Positions 1 to 13,100 of a DNA stretch of 64,000 nucleotides are shown piece by piece (the stretch's first letter is position 1; every line of letters begins with the position of its first letter). The position numbers and the translations under genes were made by a program. Under the pieces are notes generated by a model that worked only from the letters and a program-made list of their open reading frames with translations, ran no database searches and was not told the origin of the DNA. Source of the DNA: Rhododendron vialii (taxonomy: Eukaryota > Streptophyta > Magnoliopsida > Ericales > Ericaceae); assembly GCF_030253575.1 (NCBI RefSeq), contig NC_080561.1, positions 6,461,001 to 6,525,000 on the forward strand, read 5' to 3'.

Positions 1-170
1 GTTATATAACAACAGTATTATCCTGTTCATATTCGCTGTATATCACGTTATTTAATTTATATAACGTTATATTTTGTGTTTGTAACGTTGTATGGTTTTT
101 GATATATAACCACATTTTTCAGTTTTTTGATTTTTCCGTTTTTTTGTGTGTTGTTATGTGTGCAGTTGTC

Positions 171-2467
171 ATGGATTCAACAATAATGTTTCTTTGTAAG
201 TATGGGTTGCAGATTCTTCCGGTGAGGTTATCGGGTGGTGGTAGGTTGAAGGATGTCTTAAGCAATATTCGTAATAGGTGGGAAAATCTGTCTGTTGGTG
301 GGTTTTCTGTTTCATATGCTTATGAGGATGGATATTGTGCTCTTCATAATAAATCTGATTTTGAGAACATGCTTTTCTTGTTTAGTAATTGTGATCGCAT
401 AAACGCGAAGGTTGATGAGAATAAACATAGTAGCAGGTTAATTGTTGGTAGTACTATTAATGAAGTGGGTGATGTTGATGAAGTGGTTGATGATGAGTTA
501 GAATATGTGGATAGAATGGACCCCGCGGAAAAGTATTGTAAACATGCTGAGCCTAGGTATTTGACTGAAGCTTGGGCTCATTTGATAGAGGGTGTTGGAC
601 AGGAATTTCCATTAGGTGTGAAGGAGTTCAGGCAGGATCTGGCTAAATATGCGATTGAGAATGGCTTTATGTACCGTTTGGTGAAAAATGGCAATATTAG
701 GGTGACAGCTGTTTGTGTTATTGTAGGGTGTGGATGGTACGTGCATGCTATTTTAAATAGAACCAATGGAGTATTTCATATTACAAAGTGTCATAATGAG
801 CATAATTGTGGTTCAACGTACCGAACCAATAAGCATAAGCGTGTGTCATCCCGTTTGGTTGCGAATGAGATAGCTGGGATTGTCGAGAAGAAACCCAAGA
901 CTTCACCTATCGACATGATGGATATGTTTACGGACAAGTATGGTCTTGATCTGTGCTATCATAGTGCTTGGTTAGGTGTTGAAAAGGCAAGGGGGGGATT
1001 ATATGGAGATTATGAAGGTTCATTCGATAGGCTTCGGTGGTACGTTGAAGCTGCAAGGGCTACGAATCCAGGGAGCGTTTTGAGGCTTGAATCTGATCCT
1101 GTAACAAAGGAGTTTTCGCGACTGTTTGTGTCGTTTGATGCTTGTATCAAGGGGTTCAACTACTGTCGGCCTTTTTTGTGTCTGGATGCGACCCATCTGA
1201 AAGGTAGATTCAAAGGAACACTCCTTGCCGCAACAGGGAAAGATGCAAATCAATGTATGTTTGTGTTGGTTCTTTATATTTTTACCTTATGTATTAGATT
1301 TCATTTGTACAATTTTGAATATATAACATTGTATGTTTTATTATGAGAAGCTACACATGACAAAAGTTTGCATATGATATAATATTTTATAATTCATGTG
1401 CAGGTCTATTTCCCGTAGCTTATGCAATTTGTGATGCTGAAAATGAAGCTAATTAGACTTGGTTTCTTGGCCTTCTAAAGAGTACAATGTCCACTCGTCC
1501 TATTACCTTTATTACTGATCGTAATGCAGGTCTTGTAAACAACATTCCTGTTATGTTTTCCGGTTGTCATCATGCATACTGTCTCTATCACATACAGTTT
1601 AACTTGAAGGATCACTTCCCGGGACGGTTTAGAAAAGGTTTTCAGAACAGGCTCGTTGAATTGTTCAACAAATGTGCATATGCTTCATCGGTGTCGGTTT
1701 ACAAAGCTGCTGAGGAAGATTTTTACCAATTTGGCGGAGATAAAGCTAGGACCTTTATTGCGAGTGTCCCTAAAGAGCATTGGAGTAACGCGTATTTCGA
1801 AGGTCAACGGTATGGTGAGATGAGCTCTAGTGCTGTGGAGTCGTTTAATAATTGGATTCTTAAAGCTCGGGAAATGCCTGTATTTTATTTAGTTGATGAG
1901 CTTCGTCGCAAAATTATGAGGCAAATGGCTGCTAGGAGAGTAAAGTCGATGAAATGGAATTCAGTGATTTGTCCGAAGATGGATAAGAAGTTAGCTCACT
2001 TTATCAAGAAAGGAAGGTCGTGGAGGATCATTATGTCAAAGGGTGGGTTGTACGAGGTACGCTGTCGTATCCCAAAGGTAGTATCTGTTGAGGAAAGGAC
2101 CTGCTCTTGTGGTAATTGGCAATCTACCGGTTTCATGTGTAGGCATGCTGCAACAGTTATTATAAAAGCTTGTGGAGGGGAAGGAAATTTGGTGGACCAT
2201 ATGGATCCGTTTTACCTTGTTGATGCGTATCAGCGTACATATGAAGAACCTATATATCCGGTTGTAGAGAGTGACATTCCTGATTTTACGAAAGAAGGTG
2301 ACCGGGTTATAAACCCTCCACGGAATAGGCGGCCAACGGGTAGGCCCAAAGTTAAACGCATTCGTTCAAGGGGTGAAGAGTCATATACCAGGCCTAATAA
2401 ATGTGGGAGGTGCCACAAGGCCACAAAGCACAATCGAAGAACATGCAAAGAGCCAAGCGATATATGA
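171..2467 (+). pseudogene. MULE (MuDR-type) transposase, one intron, in-frame stop
   Basis: Cut-and-paste transposase. Two exons are read: about 171-1254 and 1404-2467, with a GT-AG intron ending TGTGCAG. The ATG at 171 opens a PB1-like N-terminal part. A MuDR zinc-finger region follows (about 540-820; GCGWYVHA, then a His/Cys-rich stretch), then the DDE core: first Asp in LDATHLKG, second Asp in ITDRN, Glu in SSAVESFNNW. The C-terminal part has a SWIM zinc finger (CSC, then MCRHA; about 2100-2150) and a zinc knuckle (CGRC, near 2402). Codon 1454-1456 is TAG just before the conserved TWFLG block, where the family normally has Trp. Domain order and length otherwise look full. Identity as a MULE transposase is secure; the broken state rests on one codon. 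Confidence 0.9.
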
Positions 2468-3599
2468 TGCAAACGGGACAAATATGAGAATAAAGGAGAG
2501 ATTAGGATGGAGAATAGAATAAAGTTGGGGGTTTGTTTTTTTTTCATTTTTTTCATTATTCATGCCTGAATATTAAATTGTTTCTTTTGGATTATGGATA
2601 AATAAAGAGTTTAATGTTTTGTAGACATGAGTTGTGCACATTTTGAGATATTAACGTTATATAACATTATATAAAGTTATCCCTTCTCCTTTACAGGTGC
2701 ACATCAGTTCTGTACAGTTTGATTAAGTAATGTTATATAACGTTATATAACATTTTATATTCTGCTGTCCAGGAACACTGTATTTATCGTTAATGTACTT
2801 ATATAACATTATATATTCTCATTTTATTTTTTAGTTACATATGACATATTTTTAAAAATGGCCATAAATGTTCGTAAAATAGTAAGAGGGAAGGAAACGT
2901 CTTAAAGACACCAACAAAAGATAACAGAATAACATTAATCTTATTCTACTAACATTAGCAACAAAACACTTCAAATACTGGACAGAGGCAGTGTGTGCCA
3001 TTGTTAGGATCAACTGTGTTTGCCATTATTGACAATTCCGGCAACAGTTCTGGACAGCATCAGCTTGTAGCCGAACAGGACAATAGTAGTATGCAGTAGC
3101 AAACAGCAGCAAACGGCAGTAGAAGGAGCTACACAGTTGATATATCACAGTTGGAGCCACTATTAATTAAACCAAGGATTCATCATATGCCACACATAAC
3201 TGCATCAATCAAAGGACAGACAATACCCAATATGGAGCAGAACAGAACAGTAGTAGAAAACAACAGAACAGTAGTGTTAAAAGCAAATCAGAACATTACA
3301 ACTGTTGCAAGAAACATAACAGCCGCAATATCTTAATTCCAACAACTTTTATATAACCATATATACGAACTAAAACATGTCAAAAATCTAATACAGAACT
3401 GTGGCAAATATCAGATTGCTGTCGTATAAGTCAAAGTTTGTTCGAAATGAGCCATCAGAGAATTTTGTACCATCTCCTTCCACAAAAAAAACTGTCATTT
3501 ATCCTTACAAAAAAATTAAAACCACATTTGTCCCGAGGACACCATCTCACTCCCCATATTACAATCTCACCATCATATCACTCTCCATATCACAAACAG
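2468..3599. other. Non-coding stretch between the two convergent MULE genes
   Basis: AT-rich with clustered TATATAAC/GTTATATAAC motifs near 2650-2815. Short open frames around 3150-3690 have no recognisable domain. Presumably holds the 3' untranslated regions and terminators of both genes. Confidence 0.5.
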
Positions 3600-6500
3600 T
3601 CATTGCGACCCCTTCCCCATCCTTCTAGCTTCCCATTTCTTGATTGTCCAGCTTCTACCTTCATCGTTCAAAATCCGAGAGACTAAACCAGCTCTAAACT
3701 GATCAATTTCTGTCTTTGTCAGTGATTTTGTGATTGGTTCAAGGTGCGCCAATAGTTCCATGAGCATGCAGACGATAACCCCACAATCAACCCTACATAG
3801 TTTCGAGGCCAATAAGAATGATAAGTTTATTTGGAGTTCTTTGCAAACTACTGTATGTACGAGTTTTATGGAGTTTCGAAGCTTACGATATATTTTCTTG
3901 TTGTGGAGCATTTTGAGGTGAGCATATTGGAGCATCGAAATTTTGTTCTTGAAAGAGTATCTCTATACCGGTACTTTTGTTCTTCAGCTCATCATGCCTG
4001 TCATTCATGTAGTTCTCCACGTATTTTTTCTACATTTAGAAAGGACAACATTAGTGGTGTTGATATTGTTCGTGAATGGATTTATGACTATTTGCATATA
4101 TGAAATTACTACGTGTACCACAAAGGTAGCGTCTTTCAGAATTGGATCTCTGCCGTCTCTCTTCTTCAACGAATTGTAGTGCATCCATTTCTTTTTCCTA
4201 ACATCATAGAAAAGAATGGTCTAATGGTACGGACTAAATTTTAGCGGTTTGTCCCCGCTGCCATTCATAGGGAATACCAAGTACCAATAATATGTAGTCC
4301 CATGTTGCCGAACGTTTTCAAACACACGATGGAGCTTTTGGTCTAGCAGAACTGTTCTCATGTCGCTTTTCTCGTTGTGCAGTATAGTCTGTTGCATTCA
4401 AAAAGGTTTTAAGGACATTAGACAGATGATCATATATAACCTTAAATAAGCAGGCAATTACGAAAATAAAATATATGTTTCTTACCCAGATGGTGCATGG
4501 GAAATATGCAACGTTACCATGGTTAAGCTTATCTTTTTCCAGCTGGATTGTTAACATACGAGCTAGACCATCGATCATCTGCATTAGTTTCCATATTTAG
4601 TTAACAATAGAATCGACCAATACCCAGTTTGATTTGTATATAAGATATTATTGCCATACCCAATTTGAGACGTCCCCTCCTTGCAAGAGTTTCATTACGT
4701 CTTTCAGGGGTATAACTTCTCTCGTCACATCACTAGTCCAGACGGTGCAACTGTTATCACACGTTTTCCAAAAATAATTCAGCAATTACTTGAGATCAGA
4801 TCAGAGGAAAAAAAATATGAGGTTATATGCCCAAAAAAGATTATGTTAATGCAACAAAAAACTTGCATAAGGTTGCCACTGACGATATTGCATGGAAACA
4901 TGCAACATGCAACGAAAAACCAATATCACGTAATCATTTGAGAATTCAGTATTAGCATTATCATTCAATAGTGGCAGTAGCTTTCTGTTGATATGAAAGC
5001 CTAGAACTGCATATAGGAAACACCAAAATGTTGATGTCTGATAATGTGTATGCACTCCCATATCATGTTTTGCCTTTTCCATTACTAGGATTGTAGAGGG
5101 AACACAGTGTACTATGTTAACTAAGTTGTGGTACACTAGGAGTATGCTTCTATATATTTCAGATTATCATATATATCTTTTTTCACTTATATTCTGTAAG
5201 TATATCGTTTGGGTGTTTGGATTGGACAGTGAGTGAAAATTATGTATACGAACAAACTGTCAGCACAGAGATAATTTTGTAAACAGCAGCAGAGATCATA
5301 TAATGCAAAAATTCCATATGAGGTTATATTATTGTAGTATATTGACTTACTTGAGATCTGCGTCAGAACAGTCAACAATTTGACGCAATAGGTTCGCATC
5401 TTTAACCGGGAGCAAGCGAATCAATGGTGCTTCACTCGGATTCCACTTTTGTTTTGATGATTTCTTTGCCCCTTTTTTCAAATCAACGTAGACAAAATCG
5501 TCTAATCGCTTTTCCACTCTGGTGAAAATTTTCTTCACTCCTCTAGTCAGGGATGATGATTTCACTTTTACTTTGGTTTTCCCCTTCTTCCTTTTAGGTG
5601 TGTCGCATTCTAGTATACTCGTGTATGCTTCAACGGTTGTACTGTCCACATTTGCATCTGGCACCATTATGTGCTCTGGTCCGCCCTCATCCTGGACAAT
5701 TTCAAACCGTCCACCTTCTTCTTCTCCTTCTTCTTCTTCTTCTTCTTCTTCTTCTTCTTTGTCCACATTTTCAACTTCATGTATCTCTCTCCCGGCATCC
5801 ACTTTTTTATCTTTGGACTCCGTCTCACCCACATTTTCGCCGATCTGTTTTCCCAGAAATAAACCAGTTATAATTGTATATATAACCTAATATTTTTAAC
5901 AAAATATATAAAAGTTCTTATATAACCTAAAATATAAAAACATTACTTTACCGGGTACGTTTGTGTGACAGAGTGTGTCACAATATCATCAATGATGTCT
6001 CCGACTACTTCTAGTTTTTCTTCAACAATGTCTTTCTCTATGAGCATGCCACCAATCTCTGTCTGTAAAGTAATGTTTTCGTGTTCTAGGTGATCTTTAT
6101 CAAACTGTGCCGAAATGCCTTCGAATCCGAAACTAGGTGTTGTGGATTGTTGATGCTTTGTAATCCTTCTCCTAAGTTCAGCAATTGTGGCAATTTTCTC
6201 CGAGTTTTCCCTCCGAAGCTCAGAAATTATCTGGTCCTTTTCCGCATTTTCTTCACTCAACTTTCTGATTATGCCTCGGAGGGCTACCACTTCATCTTGC
6301 TCATTATCCGTTTCCTCATCACTTGTATCCTGCAAGACCTCATCGCCCGACGTGTCAACTGCCGTCTTCAACTTAGCATCCTTGTCATCAGCCTCGTGAC
6401 CGGGGACTGGGGAAAACCTGTACAACTCTTCCTCTTTGTTGTTTGGCTCTAACTCTGAGGATAATACCTTTAAAAAAATATAATAAACAATGATGTTTAT

Positions 6501-8543
6501 AACTCACATCTACCACTAAAACTGTTCATATTGGATAAACTATGTAACTTAAAAAAACATATAACCATATAAAATATTTACCGATTGCGGATCAAGAGAG
6601 TCCAATTTGTTTGTACGCAGTTCCTTGGTTAGGTCACCAATCCTCCACTTGATGAACCTTGGTATGATTTGTGGATCTCCTTGTTTAATTAAAGACACAT
6701 GCTCACAAAGCCAATACTGTTTTCGAATATATGCACAAATTAGATTAAAACATACCAAAAAATTGAAAAAGCTAGGAAAATTATAAAAAGTAAAGTCATT
6801 GTTACCATCAGTCCCATTACGCATCCTCCGACTTTTGTTGGTTTTGAAGAAGCACTTTTGTTTAGTTCTTGAATGATGTCTTCAGTTATGAAGGTTGCCC
6901 AATCATATGACGTGCTGTTATGCAAAGATTCAATGAACTCCAAGTAACCCCAACTCACCCTGGCTTGTGTATTTGCAAAAAACAGTGTGCCTATTAACAA
7001 AAGGCATAGGACACGCGCCAAGTCCTTCGCATCCTCCAAAGTTGCACATTTAACAGCCTTGGCAAAGAATTCCCTTAGTACCGGAATGGTCAATATCCTT
7101 TGGCCTTTGGGACCTGGGCAGAGACGATCCGCAAAATCTGAATTTGGAACCCTTGGAGTTAGATTTAGTACAATCCTCGTACTACCAGATTGTATCCCAA
7201 ATATCAGTGTAACCTCTTTGGCTGTTATTCTTACAGACTTGCCACCCAATTTGAATCTCCCACCCGTCCCCTCATATTGATTTACCAACTTTAATACGTC
7301 AGTATCACTTTTCCTTACGTAGGCCTCATCCAGATTTGCTTCGACAATACCCAACACAAGCTCTGCAAATGGTGTTTTCTTGATCTCCTGAATTTGAAGT
7401 GGTGTGAATTCCCCGGTAGGAATACTCTTTATCAGTTTTACCACAGTATTTAAAGTTGACCTGCAAAAAATATAAATTGATACAGAATATCATATATAAC
7501 CATATATAATTCAGATTACAAATACATATAGAACTTTTCACTAGTAAGTAATTCATATGTAACATTATATTAAGGTTTATATGGAACAGCTAACATTTGT
7601 ATGCTGTTGCAATACATTCAGAATGGTACATATTACCATATATAACCATATATATTTCAGATAACATCATATATATGCTTGTACATGTTAATATAATATA
7701 TATAACATTATATCAAAACAATCATATACATATGATCAGGTATCATTACCTGTGCTGAATGTGCCTCATTACTTTTTGGGGATTATTAGACATCCCGATT
7801 TCCATTTTTTCTTGTTTTCGTATGCCTTTCTTGCCCATGAACCTTTTACTTCTTTTACATTTCTTCCCCTTTTCCTTTTCTTCTTCATCCCCCTCTTCTT
7901 CATCCCATTCCTCTTCTTCTTCATCTTCCTTTTCTTTTTTTCTCACCCTAGCTTTTATGTCCTTGGATACTTGAGACCTTGTTTTCCTTTTAAATCCTTT
8001 GTCAATCTTTGTTTCTTCATTGTCATTACCTCTTTGGATTTTCCGCACTGCCTCAGAAAATCGTGTCACCCTCTTTGTCGGGGTTTGCAGATCTATAATC
8101 ACTTCAGCTTCCCTTTTAGGCCTTTTCCCCTTTCTCTCATAAACCTTTTCAGTCTTTGGCTTTGTCCCACGGTCTTTGATCTTCACTTTTGACATGGTAA
8201 CCTTTTTAATTGGGGTTGGGGAGGAAGTTTGGATAGTTGTCTCTACAGCAGCTACTTTTGATGCTTTCCTCTTCATTGCGGGCACCTTTTTTGCGGGGGA
8301 GGGGGATGAAGACTTGACTACCTCAGTCTTATCATAATTGTCTGCCTTTTTTCTTGCGGTTGGGGAACGCCGGATAGTTGGAGTCTCAGCAGCTACTTCT
8401 GGTCCTTTACTCTCTCTTGCTGCCACTTTTTCCCTGGGGGTGGTAGAGGTAGACTTGATGACCTCGGTATTATCGTCACTGTCCTCTATATTTATGCTAG
8501 TTGGGTCTACTGTCCGCTTTCTTGGTGTCTTCTTCTGCCTCAT
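3600..8543 (-). pseudogene. Ulp1-like (C48) cysteine protease gene carried by the MULE, broken
   Basis: Multi-exon gene converging on the transposase. Exons supported by GT-AG sites on the minus strand: about 8543-7750 (Lys/Glu-rich, nuclear-looking), 7460-6806 (plant Ulp1-associated helical domain, with KEVTLIFGIQSG), 6716-6582, 6467-5952 (coiled coil), 5844-5351 (poly-Glu run, then Lys-rich). Protease exons lie in 5140-3600 but I could not resolve all boundaries. The catalytic part shows YYWYLVFPM, then FYDVRKKKWMHYNSL, and finally the Cys motif VDCGVIVCM near 3760. An in-frame TAG sits at 4221-4223 between the first two motifs. The usual His and Asp positions appear to read Tyr and Asn, leaving only Cys, but this needs an alignment. 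Such proteases ride in many plant MULEs; their role there is not established. The start is uncertain because an upstream ATG at 8637 is in another frame. Confidence 0.75.
5706..5760 (-). repeat. (TTC)n microsatellite coding a poly-Glu run
   Basis: Nearly pure TTC/TCC triplets on the plus strand, read as about ten or more Glu on the minus strand inside the fifth resolved exon of the Ulp1-like gene. Confidence 0.85.
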
Positions 8544-8879
8544 CTGTTTTTTGTGGGTCAATCATTGCTAATGGACGAGCTTCTGCTGCGTACGTCACAG
8601 GTACCAACTCTTTCCCTGTTTTGTTAGGATTTGTCATTGCTGCACATACAATAAAAACATTAAACATATGGAAACAAACATGTTTATATGTTTGCAAATG
8701 GATTCGATAAATTGATATTACCATATATGTTCCATGATATCAGCGGGTCAAATGAAAACCTAAACGTTATATAACCTAAATATTATACGTCTCATTATAC
8801 ACTATATCAGTCAAGTATATAACCATATGTATCTTATATACAGATGGAATACCATATATTAGTTGATTTATGTTATAGC

Positions 8880-9530
8880 TGTCAAACCAATTAAATTTGA
8901 TTATTGAAATGGTCCGCGCAGCGGCCTGATTGATTACAATTTATATCCAACATTGATATAACCATATATACTCGCAATCAAAACCCTAACATTAACTGCC
9001 AAACAATTTATATAACCATATATACATAAGGAACACCATATATTCGTTGAATTTGGTTATAACAATTAAACCAATTAAATTTGTTTATTGAAATTGTCCG
9101 CGCAGCGGCCTATTTGGTTCGAATAAATATCCGACATTGATATAACCATATGTACTCGCAATCAAAACCCTAACATTACTTGGCCAAACAATTTACATAA
9201 CCTTATATATAAGAATATAAGAATAAACTGGATTGATCATAGATTGATATAACTATATATACTTGCTACCAAAATCTTAACTTAACATAACCAAACCAGT
9301 TATATAAGCATATAAACTGGATTGCTCAAACAAAATCATAAATCATTCAGAAATTTTCCCGAATAACTTGTTTGAACAAGGAATCAAAGTGGTTAACAAA
9401 CAATGATCGAAAAATCACCTAATTGGTCCGAATATATATCTGACATTGATATAACCATATGTAATCGCAATCAAAACCCTAACTAAAATTAGCAAAACCA
9501 TTTATATAACCATATATACGGAGGGTAACA
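8880..9530. repeat. Imperfect sub-terminal repeats of the MULE
   Basis: A block containing TTGATATAACCATAT followed by TCGCAATCAAAACCCTAAC recurs near 8952, 9134 and 9437, with a diverged copy near 9240. GTCCGCGCAGCGGCC occurs twice, near 8911 and 9095. The spacing of the first two copies is about 180 bp. Confidence 0.75.
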
Positions 9531-9785
9531 TACCTAGTGTATCGATTGCGTCGTATGATCTGACGGCAATATGAGTGCGAATCACGGCGACTAGAACGGG
9601 TGAATCACGGCGACTAGAACGGGCGAATATCGGGTGACAAATGGAGAAGAAGTTCCGACTGGAACTATGGCGTCGAACGGAGGAGAATAACGTACGACTG
9701 AAAAAATGGTGATGAACGGCGACGAAGAAGGCCGTTGGCGATGTATGGTTTTTCTGGAAACGTCTGTATCGTCTTTCTGATAAGG

Positions 9786-9828
9786 CGGTGGGGGGGAAGG
9801 GGGGAAAGGGGGGGAGGGGGGGTTGGTT
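9786..9828 (+). other. G-rich tract, potential G-quadruplex
   Basis: Four or more runs of six to seven G separated by two to three bases, inside the right sub-terminal region of the MULE and upstream of the protease gene. Confidence 0.6.
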
Positions 9829-9942
9829 TTGTAATGGATGTTAGAGTTTTTTTCGGGATATGTTCAATTTTGAAATGGCAGTTTTTGAAATTGATGAAAA
9901 AACGTGGCAAATTATTTTTTAAAAACAGGGGTATATTAGACT

Positions 9943-10056
9943 AAATAGGGTTATTATATTCTTACTAATAGGTTAGTGGACTTAGGGGGTTTTAAAATTT
10001 AGAAGTGGACTTAGTGGGTTAGGAAAGTGCTATAATGAACTTATGAAAAATTTTCC
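9943..10056. repeat. Right terminal region of the MULE
   Basis: Ends ATGAAAAATTTTCC at 10056. The last ~110 bp have a repeated theme (GTGGACTTAG twice, near 9974 and 10006). The sequence after it changes abruptly to the 5' flank of the WD40 gene. Confidence 0.55.
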
Positions 10057-10189
10057 ATTTTTTAATATTTTTTCCTCTATTCCACGGGGCATTATTTGCC
10101 CCAATTCCCCCAAATCCGTAGGTATCTAAAATTACACTCATGAGTTGCAGAAAATTACCGCACCAGATCGACAACCGCTGGTCTCAAAC

Positions 10190-13100
10190 ATGAGAAAGCG
10201 ACCCAGAACCAGCCTCGACACCGCCATCGTCGACGTTTTGGCGGCGAGAGGTCGGCGAGCTCTCCTCCAGAAACTTCGCCCACCGTCTCGCCGCATCCGA
10301 GGTGAAATTCCATCTCGTTCCCGTTTCACTTGTAAATAATCTACCAATTTCCATTCCCATTCGGATCACCTAATTTTTCCACGCTTTTGATTGTGACTTA
10401 CGTTTGTTTACTTGCCCGAAGATCATTGGAGAGTAATTTTGTTCACCCTCGCGATGGTATGCTCATTCCGTGTGTGTTTCACAACGATAATAGAAAGGGT
10501 TAATTTCATCCAAATTCATTTGTTATGAGACTATGCAAAAATCCAGCTTAATCTGATATATTGGTAATCGTTTGTGGTAAAAGTTCAAATTTTTAGTCAA
10601 GAATTTAAAAGAAAATAAATAAACTCCTAGATGAAGGTGATATTCGATTGAGCTGAATTTTGTCACGGTCTCCTAGAAAATGATTTTGGAAAAATTTAAC
10701 GATTTTGATGAGCAAAGTGAGACTCAGAATGAGCATACCCTCACTGAGGGTGAACAAAGCGAGAGTGAATGGAATTGCTCCCTGATCGCTTGGTTTGTAT
10801 GTGGTAAGTTTGGGGTTTCTGCTGATGATGGTTGATGAAATTTTCCATGTTAGGTTCGGTATTGGCGCGATTGATGCCTAATTGGGCGTATTATTTGCGT
10901 CTGTTTGTAAAAAAAATATCTTTTTTTTTTGGTCCCAATAGTATTAGTTGAGGTGTGTAAGTTGACCTACACACCTGAGTTATCGAAAAAAAGAAACTGC
11001 ATATTTTAGAACAAGAGATCTTGGTTTGGTACCCTGCCATGTTTCTCCTGTGTTGTCTGCGTAATTGCAGCATAATGCTCTGTTTGGAATTCATGGATTG
11101 TGGATGGATGGAATAATAAATGTAAGCTACTTTGGTTTGTAAATTGAAGATGTGTATTCGTCAAACTTTTCCTTCACTAGTCTTTATCCGAACAGTCTTA
11201 ATATTTTGTGCTAGAAGATTTTTTTGATACAGTGGCAGAGTGCGAGATTCATGTCGGCGGATTGATAAATGTTGCTATCTTAGGCAGGTCAAATGTAAAG
11301 TTCGAAACTTTATGTTTATTACGAAGTTTCTTATTATCCGTGGTGAAAACTTTGAGTTCATGATATTTTGAACTGCAATCATCCTTGTACATGGAAAGGG
11401 AAGGACAGTGCCGTATGGTAGATTGTCCTGGGCAATTCAAACAGTCCGAATGCACTTAAGAAACAGGGCCAACAGACAAAATACCAAACAGAAGGGTTCT
11501 AAGCAAGAGAAGAAAGAACAGTGAAAACAAAATAAATTCCAACTACAATGCACCAATGTTCAACTTTTTGATCTTTTCCTTAAAAGTTTTTATTACACTG
11601 GTGAGGTGCCAGGCAACAAACAGCTAATCCTGGTTAGATTTTTTAAAGAAATATCCTTGGGTTTTTGGTTTTTTGTAGTATTTATTTAACTTACCTTGCT
11701 TCCCACAAGTAGTTCGGTGCATGTTTTTCCATGCTTTGTGTGCAGGTTATTAAATTTGTTCGTTTTGTTTGGACTTTTCGTTTGTAGCCTATCCATTGTA
11801 GCTCTCACTTTTTGGCAAGTGAGGCTTCGGTTGAAAGGTTTGGTAGTGTTGTCCAACACCCCATCTTTTCTTTTGTGTTTCCTACAGTAGCGTACAAAAT
11901 TTCATTTGGAATTCTTTCATTTTATAGGATCTCGTGCTCCGACTGGATATCTTGAAAAAGCTGGTAAAACACAGAGGCTGTGTTAACACAGTTAGCTTCA
12001 ATGCAGAGGGCGACATCCTTGTGTCGAGCTCTGATGACAGGAGAGTTATACTCTGGGACTGGGAATCTGGGAGTGTTACATTATCATTTGATTCTGGTCA
12101 TAATAACAACGTTTTCCAAGCAAAGATCATGCCTTACACCGAGGACAGAAGCATTGTTACCTGTGCTGCTGATGGTCAGGTAATCCATTATCTTAGAATG
12201 ATTATTTAGGACTTCATGGTACGAAAGGGCCGTGGTTGATGTGTCAGTAGGTCCATGGGGGAACCTGTAGGTACATGAGAAATCTTGAATTGCATGGGAA
12301 ACAAATTGGTGGTTATAGCATCTGTTAGGGAGAGAAACTGCTCCATGGGGTCTGCCCACATGCACGCTAAAGCTCGATTCATTGGGAATAAACTGCAGAC
12401 CTCACATCGATATCACATGCCTAACGAAAACTCTTTGGAGCTCATATCGCTTAAAAACATTTAAGGCTTGTAAGCAGTGAGCCCATCCAATGTGTTAAGA
12501 CTTAAGAGCCAGCTCTTTTCCCTTTTATTCAATGTGCAACTATCTATCACAAGTCTCAACGATATCCCCCCTCACGTGGGAACCACTTATCTGTCCTTAA
12601 CCTAGATTGTGCAATTTCGCGTTAAGCATTGGCCAAATTATTACTCTCCAACACCATGTCCTTGGGCACTGAACCCACTCTATCTACAGCGACCATACTC
12701 CATCCTGAGCCACCTTGCCCGTCATGCTGTGTGCACTAGGAATATCCTTACTTTCTCTATGGAGAGTCTCCTAGGATATTTTTATGTTTCACCAAGAGTC
12801 TCTGAACCAACCATCACGATCAGTGCCCCTCCATAGATCGTTAGCCATAAGATCTGATACGGTTTTTATGCATCAAGCATGCTTGTCACAGAATTAAATT
12901 CTTGCTCTAGTACTCTTCCTTTTCAAATCTAAAATTTGGTTTGTTATGCTGTTATATCTTATTCTACAGGCTATATCTTGTGAACAACTGAATTTTAAAG
13001 TGTTGTTCTTAATGAATATAGTGCTCAATTTTAGGTAAGACATGCGCAGATTCTAGAACGTGGGGAAGTGCATACAAAAATGCTGGGGAAGCACCAAGGT

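Larger units (their letters stand above)
1..10056. mobile_element. Large Mutator-like element (MULE), left end outside window
   Basis: Two convergent genes typical of plant MULEs lie here: a MuDR-type transposase on + and a Ulp1-like protease on -. The right end is inferred at 10056: read on the minus strand from there the sequence starts GGAAAATTTTTCATAAG, a MULE-like terminus. The left end and its target duplication lie outside the window, so the 9-bp duplication test cannot be done. Non-coding parts contain over twenty TATATAAC-type motifs that nearly stop at the proposed right end. Both genes carry an in-frame TAG, so this copy looks non-autonomous now. Confidence 0.75.

Noticed and set aside
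7752-8192. Phe-rich plus-strand open frame
   Set aside because: Antisense of the Lys/Glu-rich exon of the Ulp1-like gene.
10145-10189. Upstream extension of the WD40 protein before the ATG at 10190
   Set aside because: The frame is open but lacks an ATG and the family starts at MRKRPRTS.
12084-12840. Open frames inside the WD40 gene introns
   Set aside because: Fall in introns between well-supported exons and show no domain.
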